NCBI RefSeq assembly: GCF_000221045.1
Contig: NC_015856.1
Span: 1,178,001-1,242,000 of the forward strand
Direction of reading: 5' to 3'
DNA: 64,000 bases
From: Collimonas fungivorans Ter331
GTDB taxonomy: Bacteria; Pseudomonadota; Gammaproteobacteria; Burkholderiales; Burkholderiaceae_D
The notes below the pieces were generated by a model. That model did no database searches. It had not been told where the DNA came from and saw only the letters and a list, made by a program, of their open reading frames with translations. Positions 54,046 through 63,969 of this stretch are shown here, one piece after another. Numbering within the stretch: the first letter of the stretch is position 1; each line of letters begins with the position of its first letter. The translations under genes were made by a program, and so were the position numbers.

Positions 54046-54094
54046 TTGGGGCCAGGGTTGTCCGTCCTTGCCTGACGAAAACCGCTGGCCCCAA
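54046..54094 (-). terminator. stem-loop between purD and hemF
   Basis: TTGGGGCCAG (54046-54055) pairs with CTGGCCCCAA (54085-54094) around a 29-base loop, in the gap after purD. No U-run, so it is either a weak terminator or a leader structure. Confidence 0.4.
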
Positions 54095-54129
54095 CTGGAT
54101 ATTCCAAAAAATGCTAGCCGGCCGCCCGA

Positions 54130-55404
54130 TCAGGCATGCTTCTTCAATGCCCGCCAGCCGATGTCGCGGCGGAACTGCGCGCCGTCGAAATGAATCGCGT
54201 CAATCACGTTGTAGGCTTGCTTCTGCGCCATCTTGACGCTGTCGCCCAGACCCACCACGCACAGCACGCGGCCGCCGGCAGTGGTCAGGCGCTCGCCGTT
54301 CAGGGTGGTGCCGGCGTGGAAGGTCACGGTGTCGACTGTCTCGGCGGGAATCCCGGTAATCAGGTCGTCCTTGCGCGGAGCGTCGGGATAACCGGCCGCG
54401 GCCATCACCACGCCGAGCGCAGTGCGGCGGTCCCACTCGAGCTCGATCGTGTCCAGCGTGCCGTTGACGGCGTGTTCCATCACTGTCAGCAGGTCGGTCT
54501 TGAGACGCGCCATGATAGGCTGGGTTTCCGGATCGCCCATGCGGCAGTTGAACTCCAGTGTCTTTGGATTGCCCTTGTCGTCGATCATCAGGCCGGCATA
54601 CAGGAAGCCGCTGAACGGAATGCCGTCCTTGGCCATGCCTTGCACGGTGGGTGTGATGATTTCGCGCATGACGCGGGCGTGCAGCGCCGGCGTCACGATA
54701 GGCGCCGGCGAATAAGCACCCATGCCGCCGGTGTTCGGGCCCTGGTCGTCATCCTTGAGGCGTTTGTGGTCCTGGCTGGTGGCCAGCGGCAAGATGTTCT
54801 TGCCGTCGACCATGACGATGAAGCTGGCTTCCTCGCCGGCCAGGAATTCTTCGATCACCACGCGCGCGCCGGCGTCGCCGAGGCGATTATCGGACAGCAT
54901 CATGTCGACCGCGCCGTGCGCTTCTTCGACGGTCATGGCGACTACCACGCCCTTGCCGGCAGCCAGGCCGTCGGCCTTGATGACGATAGGAGCGCCTTTC
55001 TGGTCGATGTACTGGTGGGCGGCGCCGACGTCCGAGAAGGTCTGGTATTCAGCGGTCGGGATGTGGTGCCGCTGCATGAACGACTTGGCGAAATCCTTGG
55101 AGCTTTCCAGCTGCGCCGCTTCCCGCGTCGGTCCGAAAATCTTCAGGCCGCGATTGCGGAAAATATTCACGATGCCGGCCGCCAGCGGGGTTTCCGGGCC
55201 GACCACGGTGAGCGCGACATGTTCGCGCTCGACAAAATCGGCCAGCGCGGCCGGATCGGTGATGTTGATGTTTTCCAGGCGCTGGTCGAGCGCCGTGCCG
55301 CCGTTGCCGGGCGCCACGAAGACGGTCTGGATACGCGGTGATTGGGCGATTTTCCACGCCAGGGCATGCTCACGGCCGCCAGAGCCCACTACGAGAATTT
55401 TCAT
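54130..55404 (-). CDS. purD: phosphoribosylamine-glycine ligase
   Basis: 424 aa, complete. MKILVVGSGGREHALAWKIA at the start; ATP-grasp centre with FAKSFMQRHHIPTAEY and VIKADGLAAGKGVVVAMTVE; NTGGMGAYSPAPIVTP is the substrate signature. Second step of purine synthesis. Eighteen bases after the YebC gene. Confidence 0.97.
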   Translation of the reverse strand: MKILVVGSGGREHALAWKIAQSPRIQTVFVAPGNGGTALDQRLENINITDPAALADFVEREHVALTVVGPETPLAAGIVNIFRNRGLKIFGPTREAAQLESSKDFAKSFMQRHHIPTAEYQTFSDVGAAHQYIDQKGAPIVIKADGLAAGKGVVVAMTVEEAHGAVDMMLSDNRLGDAGARVVIEEFLAGEEASFIVMVDGKNILPLATSQDHKRLKDDDQGPNTGGMGAYSPAPIVTPALHARVMREIITPTVQGMAKDGIPFSGFLYAGLMIDDKGNPKTLEFNCRMGDPETQPIMARLKTDLLTVMEHAVNGTLDTIELEWDRRTALGVVMAAAGYPDAPRKDDLITGIPAETVDTVTFHAGTTLNGERLTTAGGRVLCVVGLGDSVKMAQKQAYNVIDAIHFDGAQFRRDIGWRALKKHA

Positions 55405-55422
55405 AAGGTTATAACGTCCGCG

Positions 55423-56148
55423 TCAGTCTTCGATTACTGCGTTGCTGTAGATTTCTTGCACGTCGTCCAGGTTTTCCAGGGCGTCGAGCAGCTTTTGCAT
55501 CTTGATCGCATCGTCGCCGGCGAACACGGTTTCGGTCGCCGGCTTCATGATGATTTCCGCCATCTCGGCCTTGAAGCCGGATTTTTCCAGCGCTCCCTTG
55601 AGCGCGGCAAAATCATGCGGTGCGGAAATAACTTCAATGCCGCCTTCGTCGTCGGTGATGACGTCCTCGGCGCCGGCTTCCAGCGCGGCTTCCATCAGGG
55701 CGTCCTCATTGGTGCCCGGTGCGAACAGCAGCTGGCCGCAATGCTTGAACATGAAAGCCACGGAACCTTCGGTGCCCATGTTGCCGCCGAACTTGGAAAA
55801 CGCGTGACGCACTTCGGCCACGGTGCGGATTCTGTTGTCAGTCATGCAATCGACAATGATGGCGGCGCCGTTGATGCCGTAGCCTTCATAGCGCACTTCT
55901 TCATAGTTGACGCCTTCCAGGCCGCCGCTGCCGCGCTGGATGGCGCGGGTTACGTTATCCTTCGGCATATTGGCGTCGGATGCCTTGTCAACCGCCAGCC
56001 GCAGGCGCGGGTTGGCGTCGATGTCGCCGCCGCCCATGCGGGCCGCAACCGTGATTTCCTTGATCAGGCGAGTCCAGATTTTTCCGCGCTTGGCATCGGT
56101 GGCGGCCTTCTTGTGCTTAATATTGGCCCATTTGCTGTGTCCAGCCAT
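55423..56148 (-). CDS. YebC/PmpR-family protein
   Basis: 241 aa. [20 protein letters not shown] is the family start; three-domain TACO1-type protein with [20 protein letters not shown] and [20 protein letters not shown]. YebC family members act at the ribosome on poly-proline stalls or as transcription regulators; both roles have been proposed. Immediately upstream of purD. Confidence 0.95.
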   Translation of the reverse strand: MAGHSKWANIKHKKAATDAKRGKIWTRLIKEITVAARMGGGDIDANPRLRLAVDKASDANMPKDNVTRAIQRGSGGLEGVNYEEVRYEGYGINGAAIIVDCMTDNRIRTVAEVRHAFSKFGGNMGTEGSVAFMFKHCGQLLFAPGTNEDALMEAALEAGAEDVITDDEGGIEVISAPHDFAALKGALEKSGFKAEMAEIIMKPATETVFAGDDAIKMQKLLDALENLDDVQEIYSNAVIED

Positions 56149-56250
56149 GATGGTTCTTTCTTGCTTGAGTTAGCTATAATCAAAGCGCAATTTTACCATA
56201 TTGCACTTTCTTGAAATCCATTGAAATCCACTTAAAACGTCTGCCAAACC

Positions 56251-57753
56251 ATGTCAAATCCCCTCCTGATTGCCAAAAACGCCCAGCACGACCTGGCGCT
56301 CCTGCCTGCGCTGGTGAATCGCCATGGCTGCATCACCGGCGCCACCGGCACCGGCAAGACCGTGACCCTGCAGGTGATTGCGCAAGCGCTGTCGGACAGC
56401 GGCGTGCCGGTTTTCATGGCGGACGTCAAGGGCGACCTGTCCGGCATGGCCAAGGCCGGCGCGGCGTCGGACAAGCTCAAGCAACGGCTGCAGACACTCG
56501 GCATGGCCGAACCGAAATGGGCCGCTACGCCTGTGACTTTCTGGGATGTGTACGGCGTGCAGGGGCATCCGGTGCGGGCCACCATCTCCGACATGGGGCC
56601 GTTGCTGCTGGCGCGCATGCTCAACCTCAACGATACGCAGCAGGGCGTGTTGCAGCTGGTGTTCAAGATTGCCGACGACAATGGCTTGCTGCTGCTGGAC
56701 CTGAAGGATTTGCGGGCGATGCTGCAGCATGTCGGCGATAACGCCGCCAGCTTCCAGACCGAATACGGCAATATTTCCGCCGCCAGCATCGGCGCCATCC
56801 AGCGCGGCTTGATCGGCATCGGCGAGCAGGGCGGGGAGCAATTCTTCGGCGAGCCGATGCTCAACATCGACGACCTGATCCAGACCGACGGCAACGGCAA
56901 GGGTGTGGTGAACATCCTGGCGGCCGACAAGCTGATGAACGCGCCGCGCCTGTATTCGACCTTCCTGCTGTGGATGCTGTCGGAACTGTTCGAGCGCCTG
57001 CCGGAAGTCGGCGACCTGGAGAAACCGAAGCTGGTGTTTTTCTTCGACGAAGCCCATTTACTGTTCAGCGAAGCGCCCAAGCCCTTGCTGCAAAAGATCG
57101 AGCAGGTGGTGCGCCTGATCCGCTCCAAGGGAGTCGGCGTGTTCTTCGTCACGCAAAATCCGCTGGATATCCCTGACACCGTGCTTGGCCAGCTGGGCAA
57201 CCGTGTACAGCATGCGCTGCGGGCGTACACACCGCGCGACCAGAAGGCAGTGCAGGCCGCCGCCGATACCTTCCGCGCCAATCCTGAATTGAATACCGCG
57301 CAGATCATCAGTGAACTCGGCGTCGGCGAGGCGCTGGTGTCTTTCCTCGACGAGAAGGGGCGGCCGAACATCGTCGAGCGCGCCTTCATCCTGCCGCCGG
57401 CCTCGCAGATCGGGCCGGTCAGCGACGACGAACGCAAGCAGCTGATTGCAGCGTCGATCGTCGCCGGCGTCTATGAAACCGCGGTCGATCGCGAATCCGC
57501 GTATGAAAAGCTGAAAGGGCGCGTTGCCGCCGCTCCGGCTGGCAAGGACGGCGCCGATGCCGCTGCGGACGCTGCAGGCAGCGCCGGCGGCAGCTCGTGG
57601 GGCAGCGTGCTGGGCGGGCTACTCGGCGGCGGCTCAGGGCGCAAGGACAGCGTGGTGCAGGCGGTGGTCAAATCCGCTGCGCGCACCATCGGATCGCAGG
57701 TCGGGCGCGAACTGATACGCGGCGTGCTGGGATCTTTGCTGAAAAAGAAGTAA
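56251..57753 (+). CDS. HerA-like helicase domain ATPase (DUF853)
   Basis: 500 aa. Walker [21 protein letters not shown] near residue 31-48 and Walker [21 protein letters not shown] near 265-285, with an arginine in [20 protein letters not shown]: the FtsK/HerA ATPase core of DUF853. Gly-rich and basic C-terminus ([20 protein letters not shown]). Widespread but poorly understood; likely a hexameric DNA or protein motor. Divergent from the yebC gene. Confidence 0.9.
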   Translation: MSNPLLIAKNAQHDLALLPALVNRHGCITGATGTGKTVTLQVIAQALSDSGVPVFMADVKGDLSGMAKAGAASDKLKQRLQTLGMAEPKWAATPVTFWDVYGVQGHPVRATISDMGPLLLARMLNLNDTQQGVLQLVFKIADDNGLLLLDLKDLRAMLQHVGDNAASFQTEYGNISAASIGAIQRGLIGIGEQGGEQFFGEPMLNIDDLIQTDGNGKGVVNILAADKLMNAPRLYSTFLLWMLSELFERLPEVGDLEKPKLVFFFDEAHLLFSEAPKPLLQKIEQVVRLIRSKGVGVFFVTQNPLDIPDTVLGQLGNRVQHALRAYTPRDQKAVQAAADTFRANPELNTAQIISELGVGEALVSFLDEKGRPNIVERAFILPPASQIGPVSDDERKQLIAASIVAGVYETAVDRESAYEKLKGRVAAAPAGKDGADAAADAAGSAGGSSWGSVLGGLLGGGSGRKDSVVQAVVKSAARTIGSQVGRELIRGVLGSLLKKK

Positions 57754-57883
57754 AAAAATAAGCGAGATTCGCCATCACCAACGATCGCGTTTTCAGGCAA
57801 CGGCAGGAGACCGCATTTTTCCTATCCATTGCCTTAGCAACGCGATCTTCACATACCCATTACAATTCAATCACGGGCAAGCA

Positions 57884-58795
57884 ATGAGCGGTAAGTTACA
57901 GCCTGGCAGTCGCCAGATTTTTCTTGGCGGCTTGGCAATTGCAGTTGCCGGTGCCATCCTGTTTTCTGCCAAGGCCATCGTCGCCAAGCTGATCTATCGC
58001 TATCCGGTCGATGCCGTATTGCTGATTACGTTTCGCATGCTGTTCGCCTTACCCCTGTTTGCCGCAGTGGCTTTGTGGAAGGCGCGCAGCGAAGCGCCGC
58101 TGTCGAACCAGGACCGGATGCGGATCGTGGTGCTGGGATTGATTGGGTATTACCTGTCGAGTTTTCTTGATTTCCTCGGCTTGCAGTATATTTCCGCCGG
58201 ACTGGAGCGCCTGATTCTGTTCTTGACGCCCTCGTTCGTGCTGTTGATGTCGTTCCTGTTTTATCGGCGCCGGGTTACCTGGCTGGAGTGGGCGGCCCTG
58301 CTGATTTCTTACCTGGGCACGGTGCTGGTGTTCCTGCACGATGTGCGCCTGGGCGGATCGAATGTCGGCCTGGGCAGTGCGCTGGTGCTGGGAGCGGCAA
58401 TCAGCTATGCGCTGTACCTGATGCTCTCCGGAGAACTGGTGAGCCGGGTCGGGGCGATGCGGCTGGTGGCGTATGCAATGTGCGTATCGTGCGCGGCATG
58501 CATCGTGCAGTTCCTGCTGTTGCGGCCGTGGCCGATCCTGTTGCAGCAGCCGGCGGCCGTGTATGGTTTGTCGGTCATCAATGCCGTGTTCTGCACTGTG
58601 CTGCCGGTATTCTTGACCATGGTCGCAGTGGCGCGCATCGGTCCTGCGACTGCGGCGCAGGCCGGCATGGTAGGGCCGGTCTCCACCCTGTTTCTGGGGG
58701 CATTGATTTTGGCGGAACCGGTGACGGCGATTCAGCTGACCGGTACCGGACTGGTGTTGGCGGGTATTTATCTGATTTCGAAAAAGAAATCATAG
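57884..58795 (+). CDS. EamA-family (DMT) transporter
   Basis: 303 aa with ten hydrophobic segments in two EamA repeats: GAILFSAKAIVAKLIYRYPV near the N-terminus and AQAGMVGPVSTLFLGALILA near the C-terminus. Exports metabolites or amino acids; substrate unknown. Confidence 0.85.
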   Translation: MSGKLQPGSRQIFLGGLAIAVAGAILFSAKAIVAKLIYRYPVDAVLLITFRMLFALPLFAAVALWKARSEAPLSNQDRMRIVVLGLIGYYLSSFLDFLGLQYISAGLERLILFLTPSFVLLMSFLFYRRRVTWLEWAALLISYLGTVLVFLHDVRLGGSNVGLGSALVLGAAISYALYLMLSGELVSRVGAMRLVAYAMCVSCAACIVQFLLLRPWPILLQQPAAVYGLSVINAVFCTVLPVFLTMVAVARIGPATAAQAGMVGPVSTLFLGALILAEPVTAIQLTGTGLVLAGIYLISKKKS

Positions 58796-58863
58796 GGATT
58801 GAAAACAGTAATAACAATTAAAAAAGCGGCAGTTTGGCGCAATATTTGGAGGTGAAAGCAATC

Positions 58864-59838
58864 ATGGTAAAAGCAATCAGGATGTCGCGGACCGGTGGCC
58901 CGGAAGTGATGGAATATGTCGACGTCGAAGTCGGTGACCCGGGACCGGGCGAAGTGCGGATACGGCATGTCGCCTGCGGTCTGAATTTTATCGACGTCTA
59001 TTTTCGCAGCGGCCTGTATCCTCAGCCCTTGCCGGGCGGACTGGGACAGGAAGCCGCCGGCGTGATCGAAGCGGTCGGCGCCGGCGTGCAGTATGTCAAG
59101 GTGGGCGACCGGGTGTCGTACGCCACCCGTCCCAATGGCGCTTATTCCGAGGCACGCGTGATGCCTGCCGCGTTCCTGGTCAAATTGCCTGATTCCATCA
59201 GTTTCGATACCGCCGCCGCGATGACTCTGCAGGGCTTGACGGTGCAGTACCTGTTCCGCCGCACCTTTCCTTTACGCGGCGGCGAAACCATCTTGTTCCA
59301 TGCCGCTGCCGGCGGCGTCGGCCTGATCGCCAGCCAGTGGGCCAGGGCGCTGGGCGTGACCATGATAGGCACAGTCAGTTCGGACGAAAAAGCGGCGCTG
59401 GCGAAAGCGGCGGGCTGCGCCCATGTGATCAATTACAAGACCGAGAATTTCGTCGAGCGGGTACGTGAAATCACCGGCGGCAAGGGCGTGCCGGTGGTCT
59501 ACGATTCGATCGGCAAGGACACTTTCATCGGTTCGCTGGACAGCCTGGCGCCGCTTGGCACCATGGTCAGTTTCGGCAATGCTTCCGGCGCGGTGCCGCC
59601 GTTCAGCCTGAACGAACTGGCGTCGCGCGGCTCGCTGACCATTACCCGGCCTTCGCTGCCGAGCTATATCGCCAGCCGCGCCGACCTCGATGCCGCGGCG
59701 GCCGACCTGTTCCAGATGGTCGACAGCAAAAAGGTCACGATTGAAATCAACCAGCGTTATGCCCTGAAAGACGTGGCGCAGGCGCATATCGACCTGGAGT
59801 CGCGCAAGACCACCGGCTCCACCATCCTGATCCCCTGA
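58864..59838 (+). CDS. NADPH:quinone oxidoreductase (Qor-like)
   Basis: 324 aa from ATG 58864, ten bases after GGAGGT; the open frame starts ten codons earlier. Medium-chain reductase without the zinc site: GLNFIDVYFRSGLYPQPLPG and FHAAAGGVGLIASQWARALG, the NADPH-binding AxxGGVG loop. Probably reduces quinones in one-electron steps. Confidence 0.92.
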   Translation: MVKAIRMSRTGGPEVMEYVDVEVGDPGPGEVRIRHVACGLNFIDVYFRSGLYPQPLPGGLGQEAAGVIEAVGAGVQYVKVGDRVSYATRPNGAYSEARVMPAAFLVKLPDSISFDTAAAMTLQGLTVQYLFRRTFPLRGGETILFHAAAGGVGLIASQWARALGVTMIGTVSSDEKAALAKAAGCAHVINYKTENFVERVREITGGKGVPVVYDSIGKDTFIGSLDSLAPLGTMVSFGNASGAVPPFSLNELASRGSLTITRPSLPSYIASRADLDAAAADLFQMVDSKKVTIEINQRYALKDVAQAHIDLESRKTTGSTILIP

Positions 59839-59845
59839 GGCATGC

Positions 59846-60019
59846 ATGAATGATCCTTTGGAACAGCGGCCGGATGTGCAGAATCCGATGAATCATCCGG
59901 AAGAGCAGCCCAGCGGCAGCGAGGGTTCACCCAAGTTCGGCCGCCTGCTGATCGTGCTGGTGCTGGCGGTCATCCTGATCGGTTTCATCACGTTTGCCAG
60001 CGAATGGTTTTATAGCTGA
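59846..60019 (+). CDS. 57-aa single-pass membrane protein
   Basis: MNDPLEQRPDVQNPMNHPEE, an acidic head, then one hydrophobic helix (LLIVLVLAVILIGFITFASE) and WFYS at the end. Seven bases after the oxidoreductase stop and ahead of a strong terminator, so it is probably the last gene of that operon. Function unknown. Confidence 0.65.
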   Translation: MNDPLEQRPDVQNPMNHPEEQPSGSEGSPKFGRLLIVLVLAVILIGFITFASEWFYS

Positions 60020-60034
60020 CCCGGCATCCGATAA

Positions 60035-60072
60035 AAAACGGCCTGTGGTCCCTGGGGAGCACAGGCCGTTTT
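60035..60072. terminator. bidirectional terminator
   Basis: AAAACGGCCTGTG (60035-60047) pairs with CACAGGCCGTTTT (60060-60072) around a 12-base loop; A/T flanks on both sides. Serves the oxidoreductase operon and the convergent lipoprotein gene. Confidence 0.85.
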
Positions 60073-60099
60073 GCCGTTTTTCCGTAAACCTGCAGGCTT

Positions 60100-60732
60100 T
60101 TATTTCTGGTCTTCGACTTTCAGTTCAACCTGGTGCGGCACGCCGCTCTTTCCCGGGAAATCGGTGAATGCGCTGCGCACCAGGTAGGGCATCACGGCCG
60201 GCAAGGAATTCATCTTGCCTTCGCTGGTGACCGTGACGTCATACAGTTTCTGGCCGCCGGCGGCGCGCGTGATAGCAATGTTCAGGCGGCGCTGGAACAG
60301 CTGGAAGTTGTATTCGCGCTGGCCCACCACTTGCGGTGCGTACCAGAACGGATCGTAGAACGGGCTGTAGAAGCCTGGGCGGCCCCAGCCGTAAGGTCCG
60401 TAAGGGCCGTACCACATGGGGTCCGCCACCACCGGCTCGACCACATGGACGTCGCGCGCGGCAATGCCGTAATTGAGCGCGACCTTCAGTTGCGGCGAGC
60501 CGCCGTCGGCCTGCACAAATCCCAGGCGTTGCAGTTCGGTCCGCACCAGGTTCTCGTAATTGCGGTATTCCAGGTCGTTCTCATGTGCCGCCGTATGTTC
60601 GAACACATAGGATTTGTTCGGCAAATCGGCCGGCCATTCGTTGAAAGCGGTGACGTCGCTGCGGATGACCGTGGCACAACCGCCCAGCAGCAATGTGAAT
60701 GCGGCCAAACAGAGAGTGATGATGCGTTTCAT
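60100..60732 (-). CDS. DUF4136-like lipoprotein
   Basis: 210 aa with a signal peptide ending in lipobox LLGGC (MKRIITLCLAAFTLLLGGCA), then VTAFNEWPADLPNKSYVFEH, and a Gly/Tyr/Pro-rich centre (WYGPYGPYGWGRPGFYSPFY). The DUF4136 pattern suits a small outer-membrane-linked lipoprotein. Function unknown. Confidence 0.8.
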   Translation of the reverse strand: MKRIITLCLAAFTLLLGGCATVIRSDVTAFNEWPADLPNKSYVFEHTAAHENDLEYRNYENLVRTELQRLGFVQADGGSPQLKVALNYGIAARDVHVVEPVVADPMWYGPYGPYGWGRPGFYSPFYDPFWYAPQVVGQREYNFQLFQRRLNIAITRAAGGQKLYDVTVTSEGKMNSLPAVMPYLVRSAFTDFPGKSGVPHQVELKVEDQK

Positions 60733-61182
60733 TGTGATTCCTCTTGGTGGGGGATTGCAGGCCGCTCCAGTAGCTTGCCTGTTTGGCAGTACCTGGCGCC
60801 GGCAGCTGGACTGTCACCATTCTAGCCAAGTCTTCATAGTGCTGCTCTATCGCTTGTCGCTGCCCGTCAGCGGAAGAGCAGGGTTTGCAGGCTGGCGCAT
60901 CAAAATGGTGCATTTATGCTAATTTTAAACGAATTCCACCAATGGGGGCTTATTTGCAATTTGCTATCGGTAACTTGCTCATGGACTGGCAATCCGCTGC
61001 AAATTGCATGATGCTTTGCGCTTTGATTGGTAGAATCACAGTCTGCCCCAATTATTGAGACTGACCAGCCACGTTATTAAGCAGGCCGCCAAGCGATCCT
61101 TGGCAGACCGGCTTAGTTGCCGACTGTAGTTACCAACCATAGTTATCAACCGTCGTTATCAACCGTCACTCCACACCATCCT
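60733..61182. promoter_or_regulatory. lipoprotein/pepN intergenic region with 13-bp tandem repeat
   Basis: A 450-bp gene-free stretch. It holds an inverted pair TGCAATTTGC/GCAAATTGCA (60955-60964/60999-61008), possibly an operator, and four tandem 13-bp units at 61115-61166 (AGTTACCAACCAT-like) just before the pepN ATG. The remainder shows no clear promoter to me. Confidence 0.5.
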
Positions 61183-63894
61183 ATGCGCACAGACACCTCC
61201 GCCACGCCAACTACCGTTCTTCGTAAGGATTACACCGTTCCCGCCTTCCTGGTCGACACCGTCGACATGGGCTTCGACCTTGATCCGGCAGCCACTCGTA
61301 TCGCCACCCGCATCACGATGCGGCGCAATCCGGCCAGCGGCAGCAAGGAAATCGTCCTGTTCGGCGAAGAGCTGGAACTGGTGCAACTGCGCCTCAACGG
61401 CAAACAATTGAAACCTGGCCAGTACCAGCTGGAGGCCGGCAAGCTGCGCATTGCCTCGGCGCCGGCCAAGGTGGTGTTGGAAATCGAAACGCTGACCAGC
61501 CCGGAAAAAAATACTTCGCTGATGGGTTTGTACGTATCCAACGGCAATTTCTTCACCCAGTGCGAAGCGGAAGGTTTCCGCAAGATCACCTATTTCCCCG
61601 ACCGTCCCGACGTGATGGCCAAATACACCGTCATGCTGCGCGCCGACAAGAAGAAATATCCGGTGCTGCTGTCGAACGGCAACCTGATCGAAGAAGGCGA
61701 CCTGGCGGATGGCCGCCACTACGCCAAGTGGGAAGACCCGTTCAAGAAACCGTCCTACCTGTTCGCGCTGGTGGCCGGCAATCTGGTTTGCCAGGAACAA
61801 AAATACACGCTGAAATCCGGCCGCGAAGTCTTGCTGCAGGTATGGGTCGAAGACGGCAACCTGGACAAGACCCAGCACGCCATGGATTCGCTGATCAACA
61901 GCATCCGCTGGGATGAGGAGCGCTTCGGCCTGGAGCTCGACCTGGACCGCTTCATGATCGTCGCCGTCGGCGATTTCAACATGGGCGCGATGGAAAACAA
62001 GGGCCTGAACATATTCAACACCAAGTACGTCCTGGCCAATCCGCGCATCGCTACCGATGTCGACTACGCCAATATCGAAGCAGTGGTCGGCCACGAATAT
62101 TTCCATAACTGGACCGGCAACCGCGTCACCTGCCGCGACTGGTTCCAGCTGTCGCTGAAAGAAGGGCTGACCGTATTCCGCGACCAGGAGTTTTCGGCGG
62201 ACATGGTCGGCACCGACAGCGGCCGCGCCGTCAAGCGCATCGACGACGTGCGCGTCTTGCGCCAGGCCCAGTTTCCCGAAGATGCGGGTCCGATGGCGCA
62301 CTCGGTGCGGCCCGACTCCTATGTTGAAATCAACAATTTCTACACCGTCACGATTTATGAAAAAGGCGCCGAAGTGGTGCGCATGTATCAGACCCTGTTC
62401 GGCCGCGACGGTTTCCGCAAAGGCATGGACCTGTACTTCGAACGGCATGACGGACAAGCGGTCGAGTGCGACGATTTCCGCGCCGCGATGGTGGACGCCA
62501 ACGGCCGCGACCTGAGCCAGTTCGAGCGCTGGTATAGCCAGGCCGGCACGCCGCGGGTGCGAGTGCAGAGCAAGTACGACTCCGCCAAGAAAACCTACGA
62601 ACTGACGCTGACGCAGACTTGCGCGCCGACACCGGGCCAGGCCAAGAAACTGCCGTTCCACATTCCGGTTGCAGTCGGCCTGCTCGACAGCAAGGGCAAG
62701 GACATGCCGCTGCGTTTGCAGGCGGACGGCAAAGGCAAAGCCAATACTGAGACAACCCGCGTGCTGGAGCTGACCAAAGCCGAGCAGACCTTCCGTTTCG
62801 TCGAAGTCGCCGAACAGCCGGTGCCGTCCATCCTGCGCAATTTTTCAGCGCCGGTGGTGCTGGACGTCGAATACAGCGATGCCGAGCTGGCTTTCCTGCT
62901 GGCGCATGACAGCGACCCGTTCAATCGCTGGGAAGCCGGCCAGCGCCTCGCTACGCGCAGCTTGCTGGTGCTGACCGCGGCAGTCCAGGATGCATCGCAA
63001 GCGGGCCATGTGGTGGCGCTGCAAGACGTCCTGAACAACGCCGCCTCCAACAGCGGCGCCCTGGGCGAGGCATTCGGCCTGATACTCAACGATGCAGCGC
63101 TCGACGCCGCTTTCCGCGAGCTGGCCCTGACGCTGCCGTCGGAAACACTGCTGGCCGAGCAGACCGAGGTGATCGACCCGCAGGCAATCCACACATCGCG
63201 CCAGTACCTGCGCGGCAAACTGGGGCAGGCGCTCAAGGACGATCTGCTGGCGGCCTACCACGCCAACCAGACTCCGGGTGCATACAGCCCGGATGCGGAA
63301 GCGTCCGGCAAACGCGCGTTGAAGAACGTCGCCTTGTCGTACCTGATCCAGGCCGACGACGAAGCTGCGCACGCACTGGCGCAGCAACAATACGACAACG
63401 CCAATAACATGACCGACCGCCTGGCCGCGCTGGTCGCTCTGACCAACAGCAGCGCGCCGGGCAAGGCCGCCGCCCTGGAAAAATTCTACGAGGATTTCGC
63501 GCAGGAGGCGCTGGTCATCGACAAATGGTTCGCCTTGCAAGCCACGGCCTACACTGCCGATGTCGCGGCGATCCGCGCCTTGTCGGAACATCCGGCGTTC
63601 ACGCTGAAAAACCCGAATCGCGCACGCAGCCTGATTTTCAGTTTCTGCAGCGGCAATCCGGTGAACTTCCACGCGGTCGACGGCAGCGGCTACGAATTCT
63701 GGGCAGATCAGGTGATCGCCCTCAACGGCGTCAACCCGCAAGTGGCGGCACGCCTGGCGCGCAGCCTGGACCGCTGGCGCAAATATGCGCCGGCGCTGCA
63801 GGAAAAAATGCGCGCGGCCTTGCAGCGTGTCGCGGCGGCGCCTGACCTATCGAAGGACGTACTGGAAGTCATCGGCAAGGCACTCGCCAATTGA
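61183..63894 (+). CDS. pepN: aminopeptidase N (M1 family)
   Basis: 903 aa from MRTDTSATPTTVLRKDYTVP; a TTG 22 codons earlier is unlikely. GAMEN at 268-272 binds the substrate N-terminus; H304-E305-x-x-H308 (HEYFHNWTGNRVT) and E327 bind zinc. The C-terminal half is the helical domain of the PepN/DUF3458 type. Releases N-terminal residues in the cytoplasm. Likely followed by fbp. Confidence 0.95.
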   Translation: MRTDTSATPTTVLRKDYTVPAFLVDTVDMGFDLDPAATRIATRITMRRNPASGSKEIVLFGEELELVQLRLNGKQLKPGQYQLEAGKLRIASAPAKVVLEIETLTSPEKNTSLMGLYVSNGNFFTQCEAEGFRKITYFPDRPDVMAKYTVMLRADKKKYPVLLSNGNLIEEGDLADGRHYAKWEDPFKKPSYLFALVAGNLVCQEQKYTLKSGREVLLQVWVEDGNLDKTQHAMDSLINSIRWDEERFGLELDLDRFMIVAVGDFNMGAMENKGLNIFNTKYVLANPRIATDVDYANIEAVVGHEYFHNWTGNRVTCRDWFQLSLKEGLTVFRDQEFSADMVGTDSGRAVKRIDDVRVLRQAQFPEDAGPMAHSVRPDSYVEINNFYTVTIYEKGAEVVRMYQTLFGRDGFRKGMDLYFERHDGQAVECDDFRAAMVDANGRDLSQFERWYSQAGTPRVRVQSKYDSAKKTYELTLTQTCAPTPGQAKKLPFHIPVAVGLLDSKGKDMPLRLQADGKGKANTETTRVLELTKAEQTFRFVEVAEQPVPSILRNFSAPVVLDVEYSDAELAFLLAHDSDPFNRWEAGQRLATRSLLVLTAAVQDASQAGHVVALQDVLNNAASNSGALGEAFGLILNDAALDAAFRELALTLPSETLLAEQTEVIDPQAIHTSRQYLRGKLGQALKDDLLAAYHANQTPGAYSPDAEASGKRALKNVALSYLIQADDEAAHALAQQQYDNANNMTDRLAALVALTNSSAPGKAAALEKFYEDFAQEALVIDKWFALQATAYTADVAAIRALSEHPAFTLKNPNRARSLIFSFCSGNPVNFHAVDGSGYEFWADQVIALNGVNPQVAARLARSLDRWRKYAPALQEKMRAALQRVAAAPDLSKDVLEVIGKALAN

Positions 63895-63969
63895 TTTTTG
63901 CAATTTCACTGCCGACGGCGGGTTTGCTCCCGCCATCGACGGTGAAAGCCACAACCAAGAAAGAGCAAT

